From NCBI GenBank assembly GCA_038065915.1, contig JBBTPZ010000003.1, positions 12,608-76,607 of the forward strand: a stretch of DNA of 64,000 bases. Reading direction: 5' to 3'. Position numbers and translations under genes: made by a program. Origin of the DNA: VMGX01 sp038065915. GTDB lineage: Bacteria > Patescibacteriota > Minisyncoccia > Phycocordibacterales > 21-14-all-36-13. Shown piece by piece: positions 8,824 to 18,192 of this stretch (positions within the stretch are counted from its first letter, which is position 1; every line of letters begins with the position of its first letter). The notes under the pieces are model-generated. The model ran no database searches, was not told the origin of the DNA, and saw only the letters and a program-made list of their open reading frames with translations.

Positions 8824-11800
8824 TTTACTTATCTTTGAAACATTCTTCAATTCAATGTCTAGAGCAAGAGCTCTAAGATTATTTAGAAGAACATTGAAAG
8901 ATGCTGGAATATTCATGTGTCTAATATCCCGACCTTTTATAATTGCATCAAACGCACTTGAACGACCCATTATGTCGTCAGATTTAATTGTGAGTATTTC
9001 TCTAAGTGTGTAAGCGGCACCATAACCAAGCAATGCCCACACTTCCATTTCTCCAAATCTCTGTCCTCCATTTTGTGCCTTACCTCCGAGTGGTTGTTGA
9101 TTTATTAGAGAATATGGACCAATAGAACGCATGTGTATTTTATCTTCAACCATGTGGTGCAATTTCATAACATACATATAACCAATCGCTATGTCCTGGT
9201 CAAATTTAACACCTGTTCTACCATCAAATAATTTTACTTTTCCATTTCTGGGATATCCTGCTTTTTCCAATTCGTTTTTTATTTCATCATCAGTCGCTCC
9301 TGCAAACGGCGGAATAATTGCTTGATAGTTCAAAGTTTTTGCTGCCAATCCCAAGTGTAATTCCAATATCTGTCCAAGGTTCATACGAGACGGAACACCG
9401 AGCGGTGTAAGAATCATATCTACAGGAACACCGTCTTCCGTATATGGCATATCTTCTTCTGGTAATACGGTTGAAATAACACCTTTATTTCCGTGTCTGC
9501 CTGCTAACTTATCTCCAACCGAAACATTTCTTAATTGTGCTACTTCTACATAAATTCGTTTTATTATTCCCGACTCCAAAGTATCGCCATTTTCTCTAGA
9601 AAATACCTTAATACCAATGACCCTTCCTCTTTTACCATTTTCCACTCTTAATGAAGTGTCTTTGACATCTCTTGCCTTTTCACCGAATATAGACCTTAAT
9701 AATCTTTCTTCCGGCGTGAGTTGTGTTTCGCCTTTTGGTGTAATTTTACCGACAAGAATATCACCGGGACGAACTTCTGCCCCAATTCTTACAATTCCAT
9801 CCTCATCAAGATTTTTTAATTTAAATTCACTAACATTTGGAATATCGTGCGTAGTTATTTCAGGACCTAATTTTGTCTCTCTAACATTTACAGAAAATTC
9901 TTCAATATGAACACTTGTAAACTTGCTGTCTTTTACAAGTTTCTCTGAAATAATTATAGCGTCTTCGTAATTTGCTCCAAACCATGTCATGAAAGCAACT
10001 TTTATATTTTGCCCTAATGCCAATTGTCCGTTTTCACTGGTTGATGTATCTGCAAGAACACTGTTTTTCTTTACTTTCTCATCCACACTAACACTTGGTC
10101 TTTGGTGAAAAACTGTAAATCCATTAGTTCTTGAAAAATTAATAAGTTTATAAGTTTTTTTCTTTCCTTCGTTATTTTTTACTACAACATTTCTTGCGTC
10201 TGCAGAAACTACAACACCTTCTTCTTCTGCAAGAACCAATCTACCCGTATCTTTTGCCGCTTTTTCTTCCATTCCAGTAGCAACAACTGGTGCTTCAGGA
10301 ATAATGCAGGGTGTTGCTTGTTTTTGCATATTAGAACCCATCAGTGCTCTGTTTGCATCATCGTGTTCAAGAAAAGGAATAAGTGATGTCGCAACAGAAA
10401 ATGCTTGTCTCGTGCAAACATCTATAAAATCAACTTTTTCTCTTTTAACAAAATCCGGCTTTCCATTAAATCTAACTTCCACTTCGTCAGGAATAATTGT
10501 TCCATCTTCTGAATATGGAATAGCGGCATGAGCAATGTAATGTCCGTCTTCTTCAAAAGCGTTCATATATAAAATTTCATTCGTAATTTTACCGTCCACA
10601 ACTTTTGCATATGGGGTCTCTATCATTCCAAAATCATTAACTTTGGCAAATATAGCTAACCTTAGTATTAAACCAATGTTTGGTCCTTCCGGTGTATGAA
10701 TGGGACATAATCTTCCATAGTGTGATGGGTGAACATCACGAACTTCAAAACCAGCCCTTTCTCTTGTGAGACCTCCGGGGCCAAGTGCTGAAAGCGTTCT
10801 GAGATGTTCCATTTCTGTAAGAATATTTTCTTGTTGCATAAATTGAGAAAGTTGGTTAGTCGCGAAAAATTCTTTCAATCTTGCTTGTAGCGGTCTCGGA
10901 CTTATAAAATTTGTAGGTAGTGTTGCGTCAGTGTCTATTGTAGACATTTTGTCTTGTATATTTCTCTTCATTTGGGTTAAACCAACTCTCATTTTTTGTT
11001 GAAGTATTTCTCCTATGAATCTGACTCTTCTTGAACCAAGATGGTCAATGTCATCGGGCATTGCGTTTGGCGTATTATTTAATTTAACTATATGAGATAC
11101 GATTGTGGCTATATCGTCCAATGTAATTGTTCTCATCGCTATAGATTTTTTACCTGTGTCTTTCCCAAAACGCTGATTGAAACGAAATCTACCAACTTCA
11201 GATATGTCATATCTGGTTTCATTAAATATTCCGTCAACATATTCTTTCGCATTATTTATTGAAACAATATCTCCTTCTCTTATTTTTTTATAAACTTCAA
11301 TATAAGAATCGTTAATTGTTTTTGATACGTCTTTGGTTAATGAAATCTCAATGTGTTTTAAGGCCAATTCATCTTTTTTAAATAAGTCCTTTATTTGTTC
11401 ATCTGTGATAGCGCCCAAAACACGAAGAAGTGATGTTATTGGGAATTTTCTTTTTCTATCAATACGAACATAAATTACTCCGGTATTATCACTTTCTATT
11501 TCAACCCACACTCCTCTTGATGGAATAATTTTTGAGCCAAAATATTGTCTTCCTCTTAATATTTGTGATGTAAAAAGAATACCGAATGACCTTATGAGCT
11601 GTGGAACAATTACTCTTTCAACGCCGTTTATAATAAATGTCCCATGACTTGTCATCATAGGAAAATCAGCCAAGAATATTTCCTGTTCTTTTGAACTATT
11701 AAATGTTTTATTTGCTAATTTTACTTTTACACTTAGAGGCGCATCAAATGTTAATTTTTGTGTCTTTGCATAGTATTCATCATACTTTGGTTCGCCAAGT

Positions 11801-11982
11801 TTAAACCCAATAAATTCCAATTCAAATTTTTTCCCGGAATAATCTTTTATCGGCGAAAATTCCTTAAATAATTCACTTAATCCATTCTTAATAACCCAAT
11901 TGAATGATTTTAGTTGGCTTTCTACAAGATTAGGCAGTGTTGTTAATGATTTTTTGTATCTGGAGAAATATTTTTTTTGCAT
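8809..11982 (-). CDS. rpoB: RNA polymerase beta subunit
   Basis: 1057 residues from ATG 11982 (MQKKYFSRYKK). An alternative ATG at 12012 adds ten residues unlike any RpoB start. The rifampicin region LSQFMQQENILTEMEHLRTL and SALGPGGLTRERAGFEV sits near residues 377-415. The motifs HYGRLCPIHTPEGPNIGLI, AGRHGNKGVIS and GGQRFGEMEVWALLGYGAAY are intact. At the positions aligned with E. coli D516 and R529 it has Gln and Thr. The C-terminal KSKSS is encoded by the arm of the 3' hairpin. A TTGACA/TATACT promoter lies about 160 bp upstream. Confidence 0.97.
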   Translation of the reverse strand: MQKKYFSRYKKSLTTLPNLVESQLKSFNWVIKNGLSELFKEFSPIKDYSGKKFELEFIGFKLGEPKYDEYYAKTQKLTFDAPLSVKVKLANKTFNSSKEQEIFLADFPMMTSHGTFIINGVERVIVPQLIRSFGILFTSQILRGRQYFGSKIIPSRGVWVEIESDNTGVIYVRIDRKRKFPITSLLRVLGAITDEQIKDLFKKDELALKHIEISLTKDVSKTINDSYIEVYKKIREGDIVSINNAKEYVDGIFNETRYDISEVGRFRFNQRFGKDTGKKSIAMRTITLDDIATIVSHIVKLNNTPNAMPDDIDHLGSRRVRFIGEILQQKMRVGLTQMKRNIQDKMSTIDTDATLPTNFISPRPLQARLKEFFATNQLSQFMQQENILTEMEHLRTLSALGPGGLTRERAGFEVRDVHPSHYGRLCPIHTPEGPNIGLILRLAIFAKVNDFGMIETPYAKVVDGKITNEILYMNAFEEDGHYIAHAAIPYSEDGTIIPDEVEVRFNGKPDFVKREKVDFIDVCTRQAFSVATSLIPFLEHDDANRALMGSNMQKQATPCIIPEAPVVATGMEEKAAKDTGRLVLAEEEGVVVSADARNVVVKNNEGKKKTYKLINFSRTNGFTVFHQRPSVSVDEKVKKNSVLADTSTSENGQLALGQNIKVAFMTWFGANYEDAIIISEKLVKDSKFTSVHIEEFSVNVRETKLGPEITTHDIPNVSEFKLKNLDEDGIVRIGAEVRPGDILVGKITPKGETQLTPEERLLRSIFGEKARDVKDTSLRVENGKRGRVIGIKVFSRENGDTLESGIIKRIYVEVAQLRNVSVGDKLAGRHGNKGVISTVLPEEDMPYTEDGVPVDMILTPLGVPSRMNLGQILELHLGLAAKTLNYQAIIPPFAGATDDEIKNELEKAGYPRNGKVKLFDGRTGVKFDQDIAIGYMYVMKLHHMVEDKIHMRSIGPYSLINQQPLGGKAQNGGQRFGEMEVWALLGYGAAYTLREILTIKSDDIMGRSSAFDAIIKGRDIRHMNIPASFNVLLNNLRALALDIELKNVSKISKSKSS

Positions 11983-12143
11983 AGAAAAATTAAATAAGAT
12001 ACCACAACACAATTGGTTGTGCCCAATAATTCTTAGATTTTTAGGACTATTTTTATTATATTATTCAAAAGTTAGCCCACAATAATACAAAATATAAAAA
12101 CCGAAATTCTCCAGGAACTCAATCATTCAAAATATAACTCAGA

Positions 12144-12172
12144 AGTATATACAACCTGCGTTTCGTTGTCAA
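12144..12172 (-). promoter_or_regulatory. Sigma-70 promoter of rpoB
   Basis: On the minus strand TTGACA (12172-12167) is 17 bp from TATACT (12149-12144). This predicts an rpoB leader of about 155 nt. Confidence 0.7.
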
Positions 12173-12198
12173 GGGTGTTTTATAGTGAGTGTGGATAA

Positions 12199-12890
12199 AT
12201 GAAAATTGTCGTTAAGCGACAATTTTCATCCCTTTTTGTTTTTTTAGAAAACTGTCGTCAAGCGACAGTTTTCATCCCTTTTTGTTTTTTTAGAAAAATG
12301 CCCATAATGGCATTTTTCATCTCTTTTTTTTCATCCATAATTATTTTGTTTTTTTAGAAAATTGTCGTCCTAATGTCAAGGTCGAACCTTGACATTAGGA
12401 CGACAAGACGACAATTTTCATTCTTTGTGGTTTTTCATCCATAATTTATTTTTGCGTTTAGCCCCCACTTAGTACCAGAAGTTGGGGTTTAGTAACTCGG
12501 TTTGTGTAACATTTTGTGCAACATCGGGTGTTGCACAATTAGGCAAAACCTAACAACTTAACTAAGGGTCGCCCTATTTCTGCTATAGCAGAAATAGGGC
12601 GACCTTTTTAACTTGTCTCCCGTCGGGAGACAAGTTAAAAACAAGGATAAAAATGTTCGTTAAGAGAATTAAAAAAACAAAGGATGAAAAAGCGATTTAG
12701 ATTGCACACAAAACAGGGTTAAAAATTGTCACTTAACGACAATTTTAAAAAAAATAAAAAGGGATGAAAATTGTCGCTTGACGACAATTTTAAAAATAAA
12801 GATTAAAATTCTGTAGTTGTTCTTTAAAACCTCCCCCGGAGGTTTTAAAGAACGGGGATGAAAATTGTCGCTTGACGACAATTTTCATTT
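12199..12890. repeat. Array of about eleven hairpins in the rpoB/S1 divergent gap
   Basis: Successive palindromes: 12199-12229 (GAAAATTGTCG arms), 12247-12273, 12293-12318, a nested one at 12358-12418 with an 18-bp inner stem, 12512-12540, 12568-12605 (17-bp stem then T5), 12608-12639, about 12722-12752, 12767-12793, 12816-12852 and 12860-12890. Four use the GAAAATTGTCG stem with loops TTAA or TTGA. They are separated by T-rich spacers repeating TTTTTGTTTTTTTAG and CATCCATAAT. The genes diverge here, so serial terminators are not expected. No ORF of note. Confidence 0.8.
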
Positions 12891-12899
12891 ATATATACT
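12872..12899 (+). promoter_or_regulatory. Possible promoter of the S1-domain gene, -35 inside a palindrome
   Basis: TTGACG (12872-12877), part of the last hairpin, is 16 bp from TATACT (12894-12899). A second TATAAT (12977-12982) is only 4 bp before the ATG and would give a leaderless message. Undecided between the two. Confidence 0.35.
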
Positions 12900-12986
12900 T
12901 GTTCTATTATAAGAAATTAACAATATTAACACCGTTTATATTTTAATTTATGAAAAAACGGAAATATTGTTTCATATATAATAATT

Positions 12987-14207
12987 ATGAGTATTTTTAA
13001 AAAAAGTGAAGTAAAAGAAGTAAAAAAAACAAAGGAAATAACAAACGAACATATCCAAACAGAAACAAAAAAGAAATTATATTCTACAACTACATTAAAA
13101 ATAGACACCCTGGAAATAAAAAAACCACTTACCAAAATGGGTGCTCTTTTGAGTGAAACAAAAAATTTTCCGACAACGGGAGAACTTATTGATGGTTCAG
13201 TTATTGCAATTGAAAAATCTTGCATATATGTTGACTTGCCACCATACGGTACGGGTATCATTTATGGTAAAGAATTCATAAATGCCAGAGATATTATAAA
13301 AGGTATTAATATTGGTGATAGCATATCCGCTAAAATAGTTAGAACAGAAAATGAGGATGGTTATATAGAATTATCTTTGAAAGAAGCACGGCAAGCAATA
13401 ATCTGGAACGAGGCAAATGAAGCAATAAAGAGCAAAAAGGTTTTTGATGTATTAGTTAAAGAAGCAAACAAAGGCGGACTTATGCTTGAATGGAAGGGGC
13501 TTCAGGGGTTTTTGCCGGCGTCACAACTTAATGCAGAACATTATCCAAGAGTTGAGGACGGGGAAAAAGATAAAATTTTATCAGAATTGAAAAATTTGGT
13601 GGGACAAAAATTATCTGTGTCAATAATTTCCGTGTCGCCAAAAGAGGGTAAGTTGATATTTTCCGAAAGAACACCGGAACAAAATGAAAAAATTGATATG
13701 GTAGAAAAATATAATGTTAATGACGAAGTTGAAGGACAAATAACTGGAATTGTTGACTTTGGTGTTTTCGTAAAGATTGAAGAAGGACTTGAAGGGCTTG
13801 TTCATATTTCTGAACTTGATTGGGGTTTGGTTGAAAATCCAAAAAATCTATTCAAGGTTGGAGAAGTTGTGAGAGCAAAAATAATAGAAATCAAAAGTGA
13901 TAAAATTTCTTTATCAATAAAAGCATTGAAGAAAAATCCTTGGGATGAGGCAGAAAAAAAATATGAAAAAGGAAAAGAGGTTGAAGGTGTGATAATTAAA
14001 TTCAACAAACATGGAGCACTCGCAAGTATTGAAGAAGGAATCGCAGGATTGGTACATATTTCAGAATTTGCATCTGAAGAAGAATTGAAACAAAAACTTG
14101 AACTTGGTAAAAAATATAAATTCTCAATAACTGTGTTTGAACCGAAAGAAAGGAAGATGGCGTTAGCATTGGCGGGACATGAAAACCAGAAAATCACAAA
14201 ATCTTAA
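12987..14207 (+). CDS. Ribosomal protein S1-like RNA-binding protein (four S1 domains)
   Basis: 406 residues. After a Lys/Thr-rich N-terminus come four OB-fold S1 repeats starting near residues 64, 151, 243 and 329. The last two are the most canonical: EGQITGIVDFGVFVKI with GLEGLVHISEL, and EGVIIKFNKHGALASI with GIAGLVHISEF. Probable role: mRNA binding at the 30S subunit for translation initiation, relevant in a genome with few SD sequences. E. coli S1 has six domains; four-domain forms are common elsewhere. Divergent from rpoB. Confidence 0.88.
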   Translation: MSIFKKSEVKEVKKTKEITNEHIQTETKKKLYSTTTLKIDTLEIKKPLTKMGALLSETKNFPTTGELIDGSVIAIEKSCIYVDLPPYGTGIIYGKEFINARDIIKGINIGDSISAKIVRTENEDGYIELSLKEARQAIIWNEANEAIKSKKVFDVLVKEANKGGLMLEWKGLQGFLPASQLNAEHYPRVEDGEKDKILSELKNLVGQKLSVSIISVSPKEGKLIFSERTPEQNEKIDMVEKYNVNDEVEGQITGIVDFGVFVKIEEGLEGLVHISELDWGLVENPKNLFKVGEVVRAKIIEIKSDKISLSIKALKKNPWDEAEKKYEKGKEVEGVIIKFNKHGALASIEEGIAGLVHISEFASEEELKQKLELGKKYKFSITVFEPKERKMALALAGHENQKITKS

Positions 14208-14234
14208 AATTACTGAAACAAAACAAGAAATCCC

Positions 14235-14299
14235 CACTTGGAAACCGAGTTTCCAAGTGAGGATTTTTATTATAAAAGGTCGCGCGTGAGCGCGACCTT
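14235..14299. terminator. Palindrome plus bidirectional GC-rich terminator
   Basis: 14235-14259 has arms CACTTGGAAAC/GTTTCCAAGTG, a member of the ACTTGG-type palindromes. 14276-14299 has arms AAGGTCGCGCG/CGCGCGACCTT-like, flanked by T-runs on both strands. It lies between the convergent S1 gene and the hypothetical gene 14310-14975. Confidence 0.65.
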
Positions 14300-14309
14300 A
14301 AGTTATATT

Positions 14310-14975
14310 CTAATCTCCATCTTCTGGCCCCATGATATTGGGGTTTTTTCTTTCTGTTTCTTTCTCCTCTTCTTCCGGATTATAAAGAAGAATAAATTCT
14401 TTAAACTCCTTCAAAAAATTTTCTTCCAACAATCCGAGAGAAATAATTTTTTTACCTAATTCTTCTATCCTCGTTTTCTCTAATTCTTTTTCTTGAACTA
14501 AAGAAGCGTAAGATAAAAATTCAGATTCTTTGATTTTTTCCTTGCCTTCCTTTACTTTGGCAAGTATATTCTGAATTTTTTTCTCTACATCAAAAATTTT
14601 TTTAATTTTTTGAGACTCACAAGATACACAGAGGAGAATCAGATTTTTTAAATCATTCCTGTTAACATATCTTGATGACGAGAGTGTATAACTAAGATAT
14701 GCTTGATGGGTATTTGGTAAGAAAGTTTTAACATGTTGTGGAAAACTTCGAAATATCTCATTCACTATTTTTTTAACACTTGCATTGTGATAAAGAGAGA
14801 TAATCCAATTAAAAACATAATCCAAGTTTTCTTTTCTCTCTTTTTCTTTCTTCATTTTTTTCATTTGTTTTCTGAAGAAAAATAAACCCAATTTACAAAT
14901 AAAAAAAATGATAGCTAACGATAGGACAACATAGTATGTCATCCAAAAAATATTTTGAAATGATATCTCAGACAT
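14310..14975 (-). CDS. Hypothetical single-TM protein with canonical promoter and SD
   Basis: 221 residues, family not recognised. One membrane segment (about 13-33, YYVVLSLAIIFFICKLGLFF), then a highly charged, probably helical cytoplasmic part rich in Lys and Glu, ending NIMGPEDGD. The start is fixed by AAGGAGGAACAAATG, one of the very few strong SD sequences in the window. With a near-consensus promoter and a 3' terminator it is a self-contained transcription unit. Confidence 0.7.
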   Translation of the reverse strand: MSEISFQNIFWMTYYVVLSLAIIFFICKLGLFFFRKQMKKMKKEKERKENLDYVFNWIISLYHNASVKKIVNEIFRSFPQHVKTFLPNTHQAYLSYTLSSSRYVNRNDLKNLILLCVSCESQKIKKIFDVEKKIQNILAKVKEGKEKIKESEFLSYASLVQEKELEKTRIEELGKKIISLGLLEENFLKEFKEFILLYNPEEEEKETERKNPNIMGPEDGD

Positions 14976-15053
14976 TTGTTCCTCCTTGGTCTTCCGACCT
15001 AGTCTGTTTTGAAAAAATTATTTAATGCTCAAAGAACTAACTGAGCTACATAT

Positions 15054-15083
15054 ATTATAGCACTATAGACCATACTTTGTCAA
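15054..15083 (-). promoter_or_regulatory. Near-consensus promoter of the 14310-14975 gene
   Basis: TTGACA (15083-15078), 18 bp, TATAAT (15059-15054) on the minus strand. The predicted leader is about 70 nt and carries the SD AAGGAGG. Confidence 0.75.
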
Positions 15084-15118
15084 TATGTTTGTTTTAAGTA
15101 TAAATAGGCGCTAATTTT

Positions 15119-15207
15119 AAATTTCCAGCGGTTCAATCGCTGGAAATTTAACTGGGATGATTTTAAAAAATATTATGGATTCAAAACCTCTCCCAGAGGT
15201 TTTGAAT
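15119..15207 (-). terminator. Hairpins behind pth
   Basis: 15179-15207 (arms ATTCAAAACCTC/GAGGTTTTGAAT) directly follows the pth stop and is trailed by ATCCATAATATTTTT. 15119-15148 is a second palindrome with arms AAATTTCCAGCG/CGCTGGAAATTT. Confidence 0.65.
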
Positions 15208-15798
15208 TTAATTAAACATATTCATCGCCTTATCCTTCCCTTCTGTAATTATTGTCTCCAACGCTTCGGAAACTTCTTTCATAACTTTTTTCATAATTTC
15301 ATCTTCTTTCTTACTAAACTTCCCTATTATAAAATCCAGAATTTTTTTCTCCCCTATTGGTTTTTTTATTTTTCCACTTGGAGTCGTTGGCGAAATTCCG
15401 ACACGCACACGAGTAAATTCATTTGTTTTTATTTTTTTAATTATTGACTCAAGACCTCTGTGTCCCGCCGAACCTTTGTTAAAAGAAATTTTAAATTTTC
15501 CCATTCTTAAATCTAAGTCATCGTGTATTACCACAAGTCCAAGCGCATCTTTTTTACTCTTAATAAATTTTGAAACACAGTCACCGGATTTGTTCATAAA
15601 TGTTTCCGGTTTAACAAGAATTATACCCGACTTTCCCATTTTTTCTTTTGTTAAAAGCCCGTTTGTTTTTTTATCTTTCTCAAATTCGTCAAAATTATTT
15701 TTATTAGCAAAATAATCAAGCACTATTCTGCCGGTATTATGTCTTGTTTTTATATATTCTTTGCCCGGGTTTCCTAAACCAACGATAATATAATTCAT
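15208..15798 (-). CDS. pth: Peptidyl-tRNA hydrolase
   Basis: 196 residues from ATG 15798 (MNYIIVGLGNPGKEY). The longer frame to 15885 has no Pth homology and runs into repeat sequence. Motifs: GLGNPG, RHNTG with the catalytic His, VIHDDLDL with the catalytic Asp, and KGSAGHRGLESI. It recycles peptidyl-tRNA released from stalled ribosomes. A 25-bp palindrome begins at the base before the start codon. Confidence 0.93.
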   Translation of the reverse strand: MNYIIVGLGNPGKEYIKTRHNTGRIVLDYFANKNNFDEFEKDKKTNGLLTKEKMGKSGIILVKPETFMNKSGDCVSKFIKSKKDALGLVVIHDDLDLRMGKFKISFNKGSAGHRGLESIIKKIKTNEFTRVRVGISPTTPSGKIKKPIGEKKILDFIIGKFSKKEDEIMKKVMKEVSEALETIITEGKDKAMNMFN

Positions 15799-16095
15799 AG
15801 TGTGTGATATTATATCACACACTAAAATTGAAAATGCAAATATCAAAGTGCAAAGTTGTGGAGTTCGCCAAGGACGAACAAACAATCAGTTGCAAATTTT
15901 CTAAAAGAAAATTTGTCCAATAACTTTAACATTTTACATTGTCTACCTACGGGAGATCTCCCGAAGGGATTATCATTTTACATTTTCCTGCCTACCGCAG
16001 GCAGGGAGATTTACATTTTACATTTCAGGGCAAAATCATGTCTATGACATAATTTTGCCCTTGTATCAAATGATATTTAAGAATAAAATACACGC
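15799..16095. repeat. Repeat-filled gap between pth and lepB
   Basis: 15799-15823 is a perfect palindrome (AGTGTGTGATAT on each side of the centre). 15950-15975 resembles the 'CTACCTACGG..AGATCTCCCG' repeat that recurs in frame in tsaD near 23667. TACATTTT occurs several times at 15930-16025. A hairpin at 16028-16061 (GGGCAAAATCATGTC/GACATAATTTTGCCC) may lie in the lepB leader. Confidence 0.6.
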
Positions 16096-16671
16096 ATGGA
16101 AACAGAAAATTTTAATGAAAAAGTTCTTCCGCCAGAAAAAAAAGGAGGATTCATTAAAGATATAATTACTGTTGTTCTCCTCGTAGTGTTTGTTGTCGTG
16201 CCAATTCGTGTTTTTATTGCACAGCCATTTATAGTTTTTGGCGAATCTATGAGTCCAACATTTGAAAATGGGGATTATTTAATTGTTGACCAAGTATCCT
16301 ACAAACTTAGCACGCCACAAAGACAGCAGGTGATAATATTTAAATATCCGAACGACACAACAAAATTTTTCATAAAAAGAATAATAGGTCTTCCAAATGA
16401 AACGGTTGAAATGATTGGCTCGGATGTTTTTATAAAAAATTTAAAATACCCTGAAGGTTTTAAACTTGAAGAAACTTATATAGCAAATAGTGGAAATAAT
16501 AATATGGTAAAAAAACTGGGAGAAAACGAATATTTTGTTATGGGAGATAACAGAAATGCCAGTTCAGATTCTAGAATTTGGGGTCCGTTGAATAAAAAAT
16601 TTATCGTTGGAAAAACATTTTTACAACTATTTCCAATAAAAAAGATTGGGGTATTGCCGGATAAATTTTAA
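16096..16671 (+). CDS. lepB: Signal peptidase I
   Basis: 191 residues, one N-terminal TM (about 20-40), catalytic domain outside. Ser51 in GESMSPT is the nucleophile and Lys94 in KRIIGLPNE the general base; MGDNRNASSDSR is the conserved box E. It cleaves signal peptides from Sec-exported proteins. Short form, like Gram-positive and CPR enzymes. Confidence 0.94.
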   Translation: METENFNEKVLPPEKKGGFIKDIITVVLLVVFVVVPIRVFIAQPFIVFGESMSPTFENGDYLIVDQVSYKLSTPQRQQVIIFKYPNDTTKFFIKRIIGLPNETVEMIGSDVFIKNLKYPEGFKLEETYIANSGNNNMVKKLGENEYFVMGDNRNASSDSRIWGPLNKKFIVGKTFLQLFPIKKIGVLPDKF

Positions 16672-16724
16672 ATTAAACAAGTGGTTATTTTGTGCTTACC
16701 CTGTTAAATAATTATTAACACAAA

Positions 16725-17906
16725 ATGCAAAAACAAATAATACGGTCAACTGGCTGGCAAACAAAACAAGGTATTTTAAGGGCTCAACAAATAAAACCTT
16801 TTGAAACGGCTATTTCTATTGCTGACTATTATGGATTTAAACCAATAAATCCAGTTTATGATAAAAAATGCAGTTCTTGGAAAGATTGCATAACACAAAA
16901 TGAAAGAAATCTGATACAGGGTGTTTATTTAGAAAACAAAGTACCAAATTCTGATTATTCAATGTTTTATAATATAAAAGTTGATAAATTAGAAGATAAA
17001 GAATTTTGTCTTAGTGTTTTTAATACAAAAAAAAGTATTGCGGAAGCATTGATTATTCAAACATCGATGTCCATATTAAATGATTACGGGTATGAAGATA
17101 TTTTCGTTGATATAAATAGTTTAGGAGACAATCGTTCTTTTTCAACTTTCTTGAGAGACATACATTACTATTACAAAAAAAATATTGATTTTATTTGTTC
17201 TGGCTGTAAGAATAGGTACGAAAAAAATATATTTAAAATATTCGGTTGTAAAAGTGAAAAATGTACTCTCCTAAAAGAAGACGCGCCGAAACCAATTTCG
17301 TATTTGAATGACGACCAAATAAGACATTTTAAAGAGATACTGGAATATCTTGAATCTACAAATATTCCATATAAAATTAATAGCAATTTAATCTCTCATG
17401 ACAACAATGAAGGACTCCCAAATATAATATTTCAAATAAAAAAAATGGGACGAAGCGAAAATCTTGAAGATGAAAGTATTTTAGCCAAAGGAGAAAGATA
17501 TGAACACCTTTTGAAAAATATGAAGAGCAAGAAAAAAATGCCTTCCGTTTATACTTCTTTAAATTTATTAAATACTAAAAAAATTCCTAAAAATAATCAC
17601 TGCCTAAATAAAAACTGTGATAAAAAAATTTATTTTGTACATGTTGGCCACGAAGCACGACTTCAAAGTTTATATATAATAGAAAATCTTAGAAGAAGAA
17701 ATATTCCAATACTACAGTCCATAATTGAGGATGGACTAATAAAACAAATGGCTAATGCAGAAGACACACATGTTACACACACAATAATAATGGGCGTAAA
17801 AGAGGTGAGGGAAAAATTTGTTATCGTAAGAAATATGGAAACACATGCACAAGAATCAATAAGCATTGAACATTTACCTATTTATTTAAAACAGGTTGTT
17901 AAATAA
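16725..17906 (+). CDS. Degenerate histidyl-tRNA synthetase-like protein
   Basis: 393 residues. HisRS-like features: a segment like the central HisRS region (DINSLGDNRSFSTFLRDIHYY), a Cys pattern (CSGCK, then CKSEKC) before DAPKPISYL, and a C-terminal anticodon-binding-type domain (VHVGHEARLQSLYIIENLRR with GLIKQMANAEDTHVTHTIIM). The catalytic class II motif 2 and the HisA box RGLDYYT are not recognisable; the latter position reads HDNNEGLP. Probably no aminoacylation; a HisZ-like or regulatory paralogue is possible, though no histidine genes are near. Precedes rpsU. Confidence 0.7.
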   Translation: MQKQIIRSTGWQTKQGILRAQQIKPFETAISIADYYGFKPINPVYDKKCSSWKDCITQNERNLIQGVYLENKVPNSDYSMFYNIKVDKLEDKEFCLSVFNTKKSIAEALIIQTSMSILNDYGYEDIFVDINSLGDNRSFSTFLRDIHYYYKKNIDFICSGCKNRYEKNIFKIFGCKSEKCTLLKEDAPKPISYLNDDQIRHFKEILEYLESTNIPYKINSNLISHDNNEGLPNIIFQIKKMGRSENLEDESILAKGERYEHLLKNMKSKKKMPSVYTSLNLLNTKKIPKNNHCLNKNCDKKIYFVHVGHEARLQSLYIIENLRRRNIPILQSIIEDGLIKQMANAEDTHVTHTIIMGVKEVREKFVIVRNMETHAQESISIEHLPIYLKQVVK

Positions 17907-17934
17907 TTCTTAATATGATAATCTGTCAAACTGT

Positions 17935-18192
17935 ATGATAAATATAGAAATAATAGGAAATGAAAATGAAAGTAATGCGAATCTTTTGAGGAGGTTTACT
18001 AAGCGTGTTCGTTCTTCTGGTGTTATAAAAAAAGTTAGAGCAATTCGTTATAAAACTAGAGATGCATCAAAATTCACCAGAAAAAAACAAGCCCTTCGTT
18101 CAATAAAAAGAAAAATAGAAATAGAGAAATTAATTAGATTTGGTAAACTTCCTGACAATCGCTCCGGGGAAAAACAAAACATTGATGCCTAA
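17935..18192 (+). CDS. rpsU: Ribosomal protein bS21
   Basis: 85 residues, basic, with the bS21 pattern NLLRRFTKRVRSSGVIKKVRAIRY followed by a Lys/Arg-rich helix. Component of the 30S subunit near the mRNA exit. Overlaps ybeY by 8 bases, so translational coupling is likely. Confidence 0.85.
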   Translation: MINIEIIGNENESNANLLRRFTKRVRSSGVIKKVRAIRYKTRDASKFTRKKQALRSIKRKIEIEKLIRFGKLPDNRSGEKQNIDA

